18,371 nt of DNA from Candidatus Krumholzibacteriia bacterium. Its GTDB lineage: Bacteria > Krumholzibacteriota > Krumholzibacteria > WVZY01 > JAKEHA01. Positions 1-7,528 of the stretch are shown here, one piece after another. The stretch spans positions 1 to 18,371 of the forward strand of contig JAOTVO010000016.1 in NCBI GenBank assembly GCA_029863355.1. Reading direction: 5' to 3'. The notes under the pieces are model-generated. The model made no database searches. It worked only from the letters and a program-made list of their open reading frames with translations, and was not told where the DNA came from. The stretch's first letter is position 1, and the number at the start of each line of letters is the position of its first letter. The translations under genes and the position numbers were made by a program.

Positions 1-381
1 TCGCTGGCGCGGCGCAGTGACAGCCCCGAGGCCCGGCGCTTCGCCGCGCGCGGCATCGTGGCCACCGACGTGATCCTCACCACGCCGGGCGCGCTCCTCG
101 TGCTCTTGAACGGCGGCATCATCGGCATCGAGTGGTTCAAGATCAAGGCGGCATGGATCTTCATCGCCCTGGGGCTCTTCGTGGTGGCGGGAGTGGTCTG
201 GGTGGGCGTGCTGGTACCGCTGCAGCGCCGCCTGGTGGCCGTCGCGGAGGAGACGAGCGGAGCCGAGCCGGTGCCGGCGGCCTACGACGCGCTCGTGAAG
301 CGCTGGTTCCGCTGGGGCGGCGTGGCCACGCTGCTGCCCCTAGCCTCGCTCGCGCTCATGGTCTTCAAGCCGACGTTCTGA
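1..381 (+). CDS. DUF2269 family integral membrane protein (5' truncated)
   Basis: The frame is open from base 1, so the gene begins outside the window; 126 residues are visible. The visible part has two clear hydrophobic spans (about residues 50-75 and 103-120), a PEARRFAARG segment before the first, and a C-terminal ALMVFKP motif. This layout matches my memory of the C-terminal half of DUF2269 proteins (about 150-160 residues, ending in a LMxxKP motif). The function of the family is unknown; it is a small inner-membrane protein. An internal GTG at 58 is in frame but has no ribosome-binding site and would remove the start of the conserved region. Its stop (379-381) overlaps the tail of the convergent RND gene by 17 bp, leaving no room for a terminator between them. 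Confidence 0.75.
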   Translation, partial: SLARRSDSPEARRFAARGIVATDVILTTPGALLVLLNGGIIGIEWFKIKAAWIFIALGLFVVAGVVWVGVLVPLQRRLVAVAEETSGAEPVPAAYDALVKRWFRWGGVATLLPLASLALMVFKPTF

Positions 382-3300
382 CCGGCTCCGTGGCGCGGCG
401 GCCCAGGGCGACGCGCGCTTTCGCCACCAGCTCCAGCGTCGCGGCGAACACCAGTGGCGTGAGCACCAGCGTGAACACGGTGGAGAACGCCAGCCCGCCC
501 ACGACCACCGCCCCCAGCCCGCGGTAGAGCTCCGAGCCCGCCCCGGGCAGCACCACCAGCGGCAACATGCCCAGGATCGACGTTCCCGTGGACATGAAGA
601 TGGGGCGCACGCGCACGCGCACCGATTCCTTCACCGCCGTGCGCGCGTCGGCGCCCTCGTCGCGCATGAGCGCGAGCGCCTGGTAGACGATGAGAATCGA
701 GTTGTTGATCACGGTGCCGACCAGAATGACGAAGCCCAGCAGCGTGAGGATGTCGAGCTGTTGGCTCCCGTCGAAGAGCATGACTACGCGTAGCCCCACC
801 ACGCCGCCGAAGAGCGCGAGCGGGACCGTGAAGAGGATCACGATGGGGTAGAGGAAGCTCTGGTAGAGCGCGGCCAGCAGCAGGTACGTCAGCACCACGG
901 CCAGCAAGAACATGGGCCGGAACGCCCGCCAGAAGCGCGTCAGGTCGTCTGCGGCGCCGGCCATACGGATGTCATAGACGCCGCCGACGGTTCCCTCGGC
1001 GCGCATCGGCGCCACGATCTCGCGCTCGATGCGTTCCATGGCCTCGGCCAGCGGGATGCCGTCGGGCAGCACGGTCTCTATGGAGACGGCGCGCTGCCGC
1101 TCGCTGTGGTTGATCTGCACTGGCCCCTGGCGCAGGCTCACGTTGGCCACGTCGCCCACGGTCACCAGGCGCCCCGAGGGCGTGGCCAGCGGCAGCTGCG
1201 CGATGTCCTGCGTGTACTGCGTCCACGCGTCACCGCCCTTGAGGAGCAGGTCGATCTCGCGCCCGTTGTGGAAGTACTCGCTCACCTTCATGCCGTCCAC
1301 GAGCGAGTTGACCGACACGCCGATGTCCGCGGCGCTGAAGCCCACGTCCGCCGCGCGCGCCCGGTCGGGAACGACGCGCACCTCGGGGTTGCCCAGGTCG
1401 AGTCCCGGAATGGGCCGCGAACTCGACCCCGGGAGCACCTCTCCCACCTGGCCGAACACGCGTAGCGCGATCTCGAGGATCCGCTCCAGCTCGGCACCGA
1501 CGATGTCGATGCGCACCGAGCGCGTTCCCGCGAAGCCGCGCCCGAATATCGAGGACTGGTTGGCGAAGCCGATGGCCCCCGGCACCGAGAAGATGGCGCC
1601 GTTGGCCACGGGAACGAGCTCTCTCGCGCGAGCGGCGCTGCGCGAGCGCATGCCCATGAAGGCCTGGTTGGGGAAAGCGACGAAGAAGAAGTTGTCGATC
1701 CCGCCGCCCGGCATGTCGTGCGCCTGCTCCGCCGGCGTCTCCCACATGGGGCGCAGCTGCTCCTCGATGCCGCGGCCGATATCGACCACCTCGTCGAGGT
1801 TGTAGCCCGGCGGGGGCAGCATGAAGCCGAAGACGAAGTTCTGGTTGCCGTTGGGCAGATACTCGCGCGGCGGGAGCAGGAGACCGGCGAGGATCAGCGT
1901 GGCCGCGGTCAGGCCGGCGATCACGCCGTAGCGCCGCGCGCCACTCCTGTTGATCACGTCGACGAAATGCGCAATGCGACTCGCCAAACGCGCCAGCCAC
2001 GTTTGCGAGCCCTCGTCTCCCTTGTGCATGCGCGAGATGTTCAAGACGCGCGCGCTCATCGTCGGGATCACGGTGATGGCCACGATCATCGACACCGCGA
2101 TGGCCGCCGAGATGGCGATGGCGATGTCGCGCAGGAGGAGCGCCGCGCGCTCCTGCACGAACATCATGGGCAGGAAGACGGCCACGGTGGTGAGAGTGGA
2201 GGCGAAGACCGCGCCCCACACCTCCCTGGTCCCGTCCACCGCCGCGGTCCACTTGGACTTACCCATCTGCTGGTGGCGGTAGATGTTTTCCAGCACCACG
2301 ATCGAGTTGTCCACCAGCATGCCCACGGCGAACGCCATCCCCGCCAGCGAGACCACGTTGATGGTGCGGCCGAAGATGAACATCACCAGAAAGGCGGTTA
2401 CCGCCGAGATGGGGATCGCCGTGGCGATGACGAGCACCGAGGAGACCGAGCGCAGGAAGAAGAACAGCGTCAGCGTGGCCAAGACGGCGCCGATGTACAT
2501 GTTGGTGAATACGCGGTTGATGGCGCTGTCGATGTAGACAGACTCGCGATAGACGTTCTCCACGCGCATGCCGCGCGGCTCCAGAATCTCGCGGTTCACC
2601 ACGTCGAGCTGCGCCAGCAGGCCGTCGATCACCTCGAGCGAGTTGGCGCCGAGGCGCGCCTGGGCGTTGAAGGCGATGGCCGGCCGCCCGAAGTGGCGCA
2701 CCAGGGCGAACGGCTTCTGGTAGGTGACGGAGACCTCCGCCACGTCGGCCACGTAGATGGGCACGCCGCCGCGCACGGTAATGATGGTCTGCTCCACGTC
2801 TTCGGGAGACTCGAAGCGCGACGTCGTACGCACGATCCAGCGCCGCTTGCCCTCGCCGAAGTCGCCCCCCGAAATGTCGCGGTTTTCGTTCTGCAGCGCG
2901 GCGCGCAGCTCGGGGATGGTGATGCCCGTGGAGGCGAGGAACTCGGGGTCGAAGGTGACGTGCAGCTCGTGCTCGAGCCCGCCGAACACGTTCACCGCCG
3001 CCACGCCCTCGACGCGCTCGAAGCGGGGCTGCACCATGTCCTCGATCATCGTTTGCATGTGCGGCACGTACACCGACGAGTCGGCGGCCGTCACCACGAA
3101 CCACGCGATGGCTCGGTCGAAAGGGCTGGAGGTGGATATGATGGGCTGGTCGGCGTTATCGGGATAGAAGGGCACCTCGTTGAGCTTGTTGGTCACCTTG
3201 ACCAGCGCTTCGGTGAGATCGGTGCCGATGTCGAACTCGAGGGAGATGGAGCCGTAGCCGTCCCGCGATTGGCTCGACATCTCGAGCACGCCCTCGACGG

Positions 3301-3517
3301 ACTTGAGGTACTTCTCCTGCTTCTGGACGATCTCCTTCTCGATCTCCTCGGGAGACGCGCCTGTCCACACGGTGGTGACGTTGACCACGGGGCGCTGGAC
3401 GGTCGGCGTGAGCTGGATGGGCACGCGCGTGAGCGCCACGATGCCGCCCAGCGCGGCCAGGATCACGCCCACGGCGACCGTCACCGGAAAGCGAATCGAC
3501 GCGGTGGTCAGGCTCAC
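365..3517 (-). CDS. RND efflux transporter permease (AcrB/HAE-like)
   Basis: Inner-membrane pump subunit of a tripartite efflux system, 1050 residues, the full length usual for the family. It starts with a cytoplasmic segment and TM1 (about residues 9-30, ending RVPIQLTPTV). The first periplasmic porter region follows, then TM2-6 around 335-480, a second large periplasmic region, and a C-terminal TM bundle ending near 1030. The GTG start at 3517 is chosen because it overlaps the upstream adaptor stop (GTGA) and has an AGGAGGAG-type ribosome-binding site just before it. The open frame continues far upstream, but that part is out-of-frame adaptor DNA. In the proton-relay positions TM4 carries LVDNSIVV (D403, N404) where AcrB has two Asp, and TM10 carries VINNS (N938-N939) where AcrB has Lys940. 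These variants occur in other RND branches. The substrate cannot be told, and no outer-membrane factor gene is present here. Confidence 0.93.
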   Translation of the reverse strand: MSLTTASIRFPVTVAVGVILAALGGIVALTRVPIQLTPTVQRPVVNVTTVWTGASPEEIEKEIVQKQEKYLKSVEGVLEMSSQSRDGYGSISLEFDIGTDLTEALVKVTNKLNEVPFYPDNADQPIISTSSPFDRAIAWFVVTAADSSVYVPHMQTMIEDMVQPRFERVEGVAAVNVFGGLEHELHVTFDPEFLASTGITIPELRAALQNENRDISGGDFGEGKRRWIVRTTSRFESPEDVEQTIITVRGGVPIYVADVAEVSVTYQKPFALVRHFGRPAIAFNAQARLGANSLEVIDGLLAQLDVVNREILEPRGMRVENVYRESVYIDSAINRVFTNMYIGAVLATLTLFFFLRSVSSVLVIATAIPISAVTAFLVMFIFGRTINVVSLAGMAFAVGMLVDNSIVVLENIYRHQQMGKSKWTAAVDGTREVWGAVFASTLTTVAVFLPMMFVQERAALLLRDIAIAISAAIAVSMIVAITVIPTMSARVLNISRMHKGDEGSQTWLARLASRIAHFVDVINRSGARRYGVIAGLTAATLILAGLLLPPREYLPNGNQNFVFGFMLPPPGYNLDEVVDIGRGIEEQLRPMWETPAEQAHDMPGGGIDNFFFVAFPNQAFMGMRSRSAARARELVPVANGAIFSVPGAIGFANQSSIFGRGFAGTRSVRIDIVGAELERILEIALRVFGQVGEVLPGSSSRPIPGLDLGNPEVRVVPDRARAADVGFSAADIGVSVNSLVDGMKVSEYFHNGREIDLLLKGGDAWTQYTQDIAQLPLATPSGRLVTVGDVANVSLRQGPVQINHSERQRAVSIETVLPDGIPLAEAMERIEREIVAPMRAEGTVGGVYDIRMAGAADDLTRFWRAFRPMFLLAVVLTYLLLAALYQSFLYPIVILFTVPLALFGGVVGLRVVMLFDGSQQLDILTLLGFVILVGTVINNSILIVYQALALMRDEGADARTAVKESVRVRVRPIFMSTGTSILGMLPLVVLPGAGSELYRGLGAVVVGGLAFSTVFTLVLTPLVFAATLELVAKARVALGRRATEPVRTSA

Positions 3518-4644
3518 GACCGCTCCTCCTCCGTCGCGCCGCCTTCGACCGCTTTCTCTGCGCCCGCCTCGCCCTGCGGCTGTGCCGCCGGCTCGGCGGT
3601 GCGCACCGCGCTGCCGGGGAAGATGCGCTCGTTGCCGCGCACGACCACGGGCATGCCCTCGGCGAGTCCCTCGCCGCGCACCGCTATCATGTTGCCGGAG
3701 GTGGAGCCGGTGATCACCGGCACCGGCGCCGCCTTGCCGTCGGCGATGGTATAGACCATGGTGCGCGCACCCTGGCGCACGATCGCATCCTTGTTCACGG
3801 CCAGGCTGGAGAACACCTCGGAGAGCGAGAGTGTGCCGCGCACCAGCATGCCGCCGCCGAGCGCGTGCGTGCGGTTGTCGACGGCGATAATCACGGGAAA
3901 CGTGTGCGTGTCTTCGTTGGCGTTGGGGACGATGCCCGTCACCGTCCCGGTGACCGGATCGCCGCCGCCAGACACGATGATGGCCACCTCTCCGCCCAGC
4001 GTCACCTGGCCGAAGTAGCGCTCGGGCAGGTCGACGGTCACCTTGATCATCTCCAGATCGACGATCTCGTAGACCGCCGCACCCGCGCTCACGCCCTCGC
4101 CCACGTCGACGAGCTTGCGCGCCGTGTAGCCGTCGAAGGGCGCGCGGATGGTGCAGTTGGCCAGGTCGAGCGCGAGCTGCTTCTGCTCGGCGAGGAGCTG
4201 CTGGTAGAGCTCCTGCGTGCGCTGCCACTCGGCCAGTTCGCGGTCGAGGTCGCCGTCGGAGGCGAGTGCGCGGCGCTGCAGGTCCTCGGTGCGCGCGAGG
4301 TTCTTCTCGGCCAGGTCGGCGGCTGCCTTGACCTGGTTGACCTGGGCGCGCTTGGCGTCGAGCACGTACTGCAGGCGGCGCGAGTCGATGGTGACCAGCG
4401 CTTCGCCGCGGCGGATCCAGACGCCCTCCAACGCGTCGACGCGCAGCACCTTGCCCGCCACCTCGGCGACGATCTGGCTGGCCGCGCGCGCCTCCGTGCG
4501 GCCCACCAGGGTGATCTGATCGTGAAACTCGAGCTTGCGCACGGCGTCGGTCTCGACCAGCGTCGGCGGCATACCCTGGGCGAGGGTCGGGTTCGGTGTC
4601 GCTGCCGCGAGCAATACCGCGGCCGGCAGAAGGAAACGTTTCAT
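3514..4644 (-). CDS. RND efflux periplasmic adaptor (membrane-fusion protein)
   Basis: Periplasmic adaptor linking the RND permease to an outer-membrane channel; 376 residues. An N-terminal signal peptide (MKRFLLPAAVLLAAA...LAQ) is followed by the first lipoyl half-motif (VAEVAGKVLRVDALEGVWIRRGE). A coiled-coil hairpin rich in Lys, Glu, Gln and Leu comes next (about 90-160). Then come the second lipoyl half (CTIRAPFDGYTARKLVDVGE), beta-barrel (TVDLPERYFGQVTLG) and membrane-proximal domains (AVNKDAIVRQGARTMVY), and a Glu/Ala-rich tail. The ATG at 4644 is preferred over an upstream in-frame TTG at 4674 because it places the signal peptide at the extreme N-terminus. No strong Shine-Dalgarno sequence is visible. 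The stop overlaps the permease start by 4 nt, so the two are translationally coupled. Expression is probably controlled from the promoter/operator at 4748-4791. Confidence 0.92.
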   Translation of the reverse strand: MKRFLLPAAVLLAAATPNPTLAQGMPPTLVETDAVRKLEFHDQITLVGRTEARAASQIVAEVAGKVLRVDALEGVWIRRGEALVTIDSRRLQYVLDAKRAQVNQVKAAADLAEKNLARTEDLQRRALASDGDLDRELAEWQRTQELYQQLLAEQKQLALDLANCTIRAPFDGYTARKLVDVGEGVSAGAAVYEIVDLEMIKVTVDLPERYFGQVTLGGEVAIIVSGGGDPVTGTVTGIVPNANEDTHTFPVIIAVDNRTHALGGGMLVRGTLSLSEVFSSLAVNKDAIVRQGARTMVYTIADGKAAPVPVITGSTSGNMIAVRGEGLAEGMPVVVRGNERIFPGSAVRTAEPAAQPQGEAGAEKAVEGGATEEERS

Positions 4645-4747
4645 GGCAATCGGGTCTTTCGGTTGCGCCGGCAAACCGGCGGGTTCGGGACGACGATCCG
4701 GCAGTCTCGGTTCTGGGTCACCCTACGGCGGGTGGGCGGGGATCGTT

Positions 4748-4785
4748 GCGTGTGTTCGATTAATGTACATTCTAAGAAGACACGC
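4748..4785. promoter_or_regulatory. 38-bp inverted repeat, candidate repressor operator for the efflux operon
   Basis: The arms GCGTGTGTTC (4748-4757) and GAAGACACGC (4776-4785) are complementary at 9 of 10 positions. They flank a perfect 10-bp palindrome AATGTACATT (4762-4771). Over the full 19-bp half-sites 14 positions are symmetric. The element fills the spacer and covers the -10 of the minus-strand promoter, the usual place for a TetR-type efflux repressor. No regulator gene is visible in the window, so the binding protein is unknown. Confidence 0.55.
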
Positions 4786-4791
4786 TGTCAA
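4762..4791 (-). promoter_or_regulatory. Sigma70-like promoter of the RND operon
   Basis: On the minus strand a perfect TTGACA -35 (4791-4786) is followed after 18 nt by TACATT (4767-4762, 4 of 6 matches to TATAAT). The start of transcription would lie near 4755, giving a leader of about 110 nt before the adaptor ATG. The -10 box is inside the inverted repeat described separately. Confidence 0.6.
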
Positions 4792-4974
4792 CGCGGGCGC
4801 AAGCGGCGTCACTCGGGGGCGTCGCAACGCGCCGCCATCGCGTACAATCAACGGAGAACTTGATCCTTGGACCCACTTCTGACGATGCTAGCTCAACGTC
4901 GTGTGCCGGTGGAGCCCCCTCTGCACTATACTTCACCGGAATCGTAGATCCCCGGTCCGAGGAGCCAAACCGAC
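4792..4974 (+). other. Intergenic region between divergent efflux and deoC transcription units
   Basis: No convincing gene lies here; short open frames on both strands are out-of-register shadows. Two hexamers resemble plus-strand -10 boxes, TACAAT at 4843-4848 and TATACT at 4927-4932. Neither has a recognisable -35 at 16-18 nt, so the deoC promoter is not settled. A GAGGAG purine tract at about 4959-4964 precedes the short leader frame at 4975. Confidence 0.4.
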
Positions 4975-5001
4975 ATGTCGAAACGCCGACTGCAGGAATG
5001 A
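4975..5001 (+). CDS. Possible 8-codon leader peptide upstream of deoC
   Basis: An ATG at 4975 reads MSKRRLQE and stops at TGA 4999-5001, which overlaps the deoC ATG (4998-5000) as ATGA. A GAGGAG tract lies about 10 nt before this ATG. The deoC ATG itself has an AGGA only one nucleotide upstream, too close to serve it. Translation of the leader could therefore deliver ribosomes to deoC by termination-reinitiation. This is inferred from spacing alone and could be chance. Confidence 0.3.
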   Translation: MSKRRLQE

Positions 5002-5711
5002 AAGCGCCCATGTGGACGGCCAGTGCCCTTGCCGCGCGCATCGACCACACCTGCTTGTCGCCGGGCGCGACCGCGGCCGACGTCGAGCGGCTCTGCGAGG
5101 AGGCGCTGACCTGGGGTTTCCACGCCGTGTGCGTGGCGCCGGCGCGCGTGGCGCTGGCCGCGGCGCGGCTGGACGGAAGCCCAGTGCGCGTCGGCGGTGT
5201 GGTCGGCTTCCCGCACGGCAACGCGCTCCCCGCCACCAAAGCGGCCGAGGCGGAAGCGGTGCTGGCGGCGGGCGCGCGCGAGATCGACATGGTGATGCAC
5301 CTCGGCGACTTCAAGGACGGCCGGCACGATCTCGTCTTGGCCGACATCGCCGGCGTGGTCGAGCGGGCGCGCCGCGTGAGCGGTGCGCTCGTCAAGGTGA
5401 TCCTCGAGACCGGCGCGCTCACCACCGACGAGATCGCCGCCGCGTGCGCCATCGTCGAGCGCGCCGGCGCCCAGTTCGTCAAGACGGCGACCGGCTTCGG
5501 CCCGGGCGGCGCCACCGTGGAGGCGGTGCGCCGCATGCGCGAATGTGTGGGCGAACGGCTCGGGGTGAAAGCGGCGGGCGGGATTCACGACTACGAGAGC
5601 GCGTGCGCCATGCTCGCGGCGGGGGCCACGCGCATCGGCACCTCGGCGTCGGTCGCCATCGTGCGCGGGGCGCCGGATGCATCGGACCAACCCCAAGGAG
5701 GCACGGGATGA
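4998..5711 (+). CDS. deoC: Deoxyribose-phosphate aldolase
   Basis: Cytoplasmic class I aldolase that cleaves 2-deoxyribose-5-phosphate to glyceraldehyde-3-phosphate and acetaldehyde in deoxynucleoside catabolism. It has 237 residues, within the family range of about 210-260. The N-terminal IDHTCLSPGATAADVERLC matches the family start. EIDMVMHLG carries the catalytic Asp (D97), FVKTATGFGPGGAT the Schiff-base Lys (K162), and VKAAGGIHDYESA the second active-site Lys (K191). RIGTSASVAIV is the C-terminal phosphate-binding motif. An in-frame ATG at 5010 (233 residues) is an equally plausible start. Its stop overlaps the next ATG (ATGA at 5708), indicating an operon with the exported protein that follows. 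No other deoxynucleoside genes (deoA, deoB, deoD) are near. Confidence 0.95.
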   Translation: MKAPMWTASALAARIDHTCLSPGATAADVERLCEEALTWGFHAVCVAPARVALAAARLDGSPVRVGGVVGFPHGNALPATKAAEAEAVLAAGAREIDMVMHLGDFKDGRHDLVLADIAGVVERARRVSGALVKVILETGALTTDEIAAACAIVERAGAQFVKTATGFGPGGATVEAVRRMRECVGERLGVKAAGGIHDYESACAMLAAGATRIGTSASVAIVRGAPDASDQPQGGTG

Positions 5712-6499
5712 CTACAGGAATTCGAGCGCTCGCCCTCGGCGCGGCGCTGACGGCGGCGTTCACCGTCGCCGCGGCCGCACAGGCCAGCGACGAGGCCAGG
5801 CGCATTGCGGAGAAGATGACCGAGGCACACGGCGGTCTCGAGCGCTGGGCCAAGGCGCCCAGCGTGGCCTTCAGCGATTCGTGGACCCAGCCCGGCGCGA
5901 GCGAGGCCATGGTGTCCAACGTGATCGTCGAGCAGGGCCCGCGCCGCGCGCACCTCGCGTATCCCAACCTCCCCGCCCGCATCGCCTGGGACGGCGAGCG
6001 CTGCTGGAGCCTGGAGTGGCAGGGCGGCCCCCCGCGCTTTTTCGCCCTGCTCAATTATTACTTCCTCAATTTGCCGTGGGTCGTCCACGACCCCGGCGTC
6101 ATCCTCCACGAACCCGAGCGCAAGCAGCTCTGGGACGACCCCACGTCGTACATTGCCATCCGTATGACCTTCGCGCCCGGCGTGGGTGATACGCCCGACG
6201 ACTACTACGTGCTCTACATCCACCCCGACACCCATCGCCTGCACGGATGCGCGTACGTCGTCACCTATCCCGGTCTCGTTCCCCAGGGCGAGGCACATAC
6301 GCCCGAGCATGTGCTCCTGTTCGAAGAGTGGACGACGGTGAGCGGCCTCGTCGTGCCCACGCGGTTCACCATCTACCAGCTCGACGAGACCATCTACGCC
6401 CAGTGCCGGATCTTCAACTGGTCGTTCACCAGGCCGTTCGACGCCACGCTCCTGGAGATGCCCGCGGGCGCCAGGTCGGACGACAGCCTAGCGCGCTAG
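5708..6499 (+). CDS. Exported protein, possible LolA/LolB-like fold
   Basis: 263 residues with a signal peptide (MTTGIRALALGAALTAAFTVAAAAQA) and no later membrane span. The ATG at 5708 has a good AAGGAG ribosome-binding site (5695-5700) inside the end of deoC and overlaps its stop. The mature part begins with a helix (EARRIAEKMTEAHGGLERW). It continues as alternating strands rich in aromatic residues (IAWDGERCWSLEW, DDYYVLYIHPDTHRLHG, LLFEEWTTVSGLVVPTRFTIY). That pattern recalls periplasmic LolA/LolB-like beta-sheet proteins and the DUF6503 group. I cannot assign it with certainty and propose no ligand. The pairing with deoC looks like operon packing rather than a shared pathway. Confidence 0.7.
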   Translation: MTTGIRALALGAALTAAFTVAAAAQASDEARRIAEKMTEAHGGLERWAKAPSVAFSDSWTQPGASEAMVSNVIVEQGPRRAHLAYPNLPARIAWDGERCWSLEWQGGPPRFFALLNYYFLNLPWVVHDPGVILHEPERKQLWDDPTSYIAIRMTFAPGVGDTPDDYYVLYIHPDTHRLHGCAYVVTYPGLVPQGEAHTPEHVLLFEEWTTVSGLVVPTRFTIYQLDETIYAQCRIFNWSFTRPFDATLLEMPAGARSDDSLAR

Positions 6500-6570
6500 C
6501 GCGCGCGCCGGGCCCGTTTGCGGCGTTCCCGCGCGCCGCCGTAGAAAGCCCGCGACCGCCGCGCGGGGGC

Positions 6571-6580
6571 GTGCTACCAT
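6571..6580 (+). promoter_or_regulatory. Extended -10 element (GTGCTACCAT), candidate leaderless promoter
   Basis: TGC-TACCAT (6572-6580) ends 7 nt before the ATG at 6588, so transcription should start at or next to the A of the start codon. No purine-rich ribosome-binding site lies between. The same 10-mer occurs upstream of fabV at 17817-17826. The -35 region here (GCGACC at 6552-6557) is poor, consistent with an extended -10 promoter. Confidence 0.4.
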
Positions 6581-6587
6581 CGTCGCC

Positions 6588-7079
6588 ATGCGAGCAGTGA
6601 GCCTGCGATCTCTGGCGCGCTTTCTCCTTGTGGGCGCCGCGCTGTGCGCGGCGGTCCTCTCCGGACCGGTCGCGGCGCAGGAGAGCGACGCGCGCGCCCA
6701 GCTCCAGGCCCTCGAAGCGCGCCGCCTCGAAGCCATGCGCGCCGCCGACGTGAAGGCGCTCGCCCAGATCATGGCCGAGGACATGACCTACGCCCACTCC
6801 ACCGGCCTCGTGCAGACGCGCGATCAGCTGCTACAGCTGCTCGAGTCGGGTCTGGTACGCTACCTCTCGTTCGAGACCCACGACATCGCGTGGCGCGTGT
6901 ACGACGGCGCCGCCGTGGCCACCGGCCGCCAGACCATCTCGCTCGAGTCCGACGGACGGCCCATAACCGCGCGCAACCGCATCACCGTCGTGTACGCACG
7001 CATCGACGCCGACTGGCGCTGCGTGGCCTACCAGTCCACCACGCTGCCCGAGATGAAGACCCAGGAGAAGACCCGGTGA
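6588..7079 (+). CDS. Exported DUF4440 / NTF2-like (SnoaL-like) protein
   Basis: 163 residues. A signal peptide (to about residue 31, GPVAAQ) is followed by one cone-shaped NTF2-like domain. The helix [32 protein letters not shown] leads to [12 protein letters not shown], then the strands [50 protein letters not shown]. This order is characteristic of DUF4440, in which a small hydrophobic pocket binds an unknown ligand or acts catalytically. The signal peptide predicts a periplasmic location. The start is fixed by the signal peptide, as there is no Shine-Dalgarno sequence; see the extended -10 immediately upstream. The stop overlaps the following GTG by GTGA, so this gene and the YjbQ-type gene are coupled. 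Confidence 0.82.
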   Translation: MRAVSLRSLARFLLVGAALCAAVLSGPVAAQESDARAQLQALEARRLEAMRAADVKALAQIMAEDMTYAHSTGLVQTRDQLLQLLESGLVRYLSFETHDIAWRVYDGAAVATGRQTISLESDGRPITARNRITVVYARIDADWRCVAYQSTTLPEMKTQEKTR

Positions 7080-7495
7080 AGAGCTTCCGGCGCGAGCTCT
7101 GGTTCGAGGTGCCCGCGCGGCGCGCGTTTATCAACATTACGCCGCAGGTCGAGGAAGCCCTGCGCCAGAGCGAAGTGCAGGAAGGCCTCTTGCTCGTCAA
7201 CGCCATGCACATCACCGCGTCCGTTTTCATCAACGACAACGAGAGCGGCCTCCACGCCGACTACGAAGCGTGGCTCGAGGGCCTCGCGCCCCACGAGCCC
7301 ACCAGCCGCTACCGCCACAATCTGACCGGCGAGGACAACGCCGACGCCCACCTCAAGCGCCAGGTGATGGGGCGCGAGGTGGTGGTCGCCGTGACCGAAG
7401 GGCAGCTCGACTTCGGCCCCTGGGAGCAGATCTTCTATGGGGAGTTCGACGGACGCAGACGCAAGCGCGTCCTCGTCAAGATCATCGGAGAGTAA
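7076..7495 (+). CDS. YjbQ family protein (UPF0047)
   Basis: 139 residues, the family's normal length of about 130-140. GTG at 7076 is used because an AGGAGAAG ribosome-binding site (7063-7070) lies 5 nt before it and the codon overlaps the previous stop (GTGA). Signature segments are [20 protein letters not shown], the strand [21 protein letters not shown] with His45, the [20 protein letters not shown] block with His81 and His92, and the C-terminal [16 protein letters not shown]. Members have been reported to have weak thiamine-phosphate synthase activity, but the physiological role is unsettled. The protein is cytoplasmic with no signal peptide, unlike its upstream partner, so a direct shared function is not evident. 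Confidence 0.93.
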   Translation: MKSFRRELWFEVPARRAFINITPQVEEALRQSEVQEGLLLVNAMHITASVFINDNESGLHADYEAWLEGLAPHEPTSRYRHNLTGEDNADAHLKRQVMGREVVVAVTEGQLDFGPWEQIFYGEFDGRRRKRVLVKIIGE

Positions 7496-7528
7496 GACGC
7501 AAACACCAAGACACGAAAGCGAGCGCAT

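Noticed and set aside
1718..3754. 678-codon open frame on the plus strand opposite the RND gene
   Set aside because: His/Asp/Arg/Val-rich shadow of a high-GC gene, no recognisable domain.
3518..4228. N-terminal extension of the RND frame giving a 1287-residue protein
   Set aside because: It is an out-of-frame reading of the adaptor gene, low-complexity Arg/Ala/Gly. The GTG at 3517 with a ribosome-binding site and family length is far better.
6488..6499. Perfect palindrome CTAGCGCGCTAG at the end of the exported-protein gene
   Set aside because: It coincides with the terminal codons in very GC-rich DNA, and no companion site or T-run was found; probably chance.
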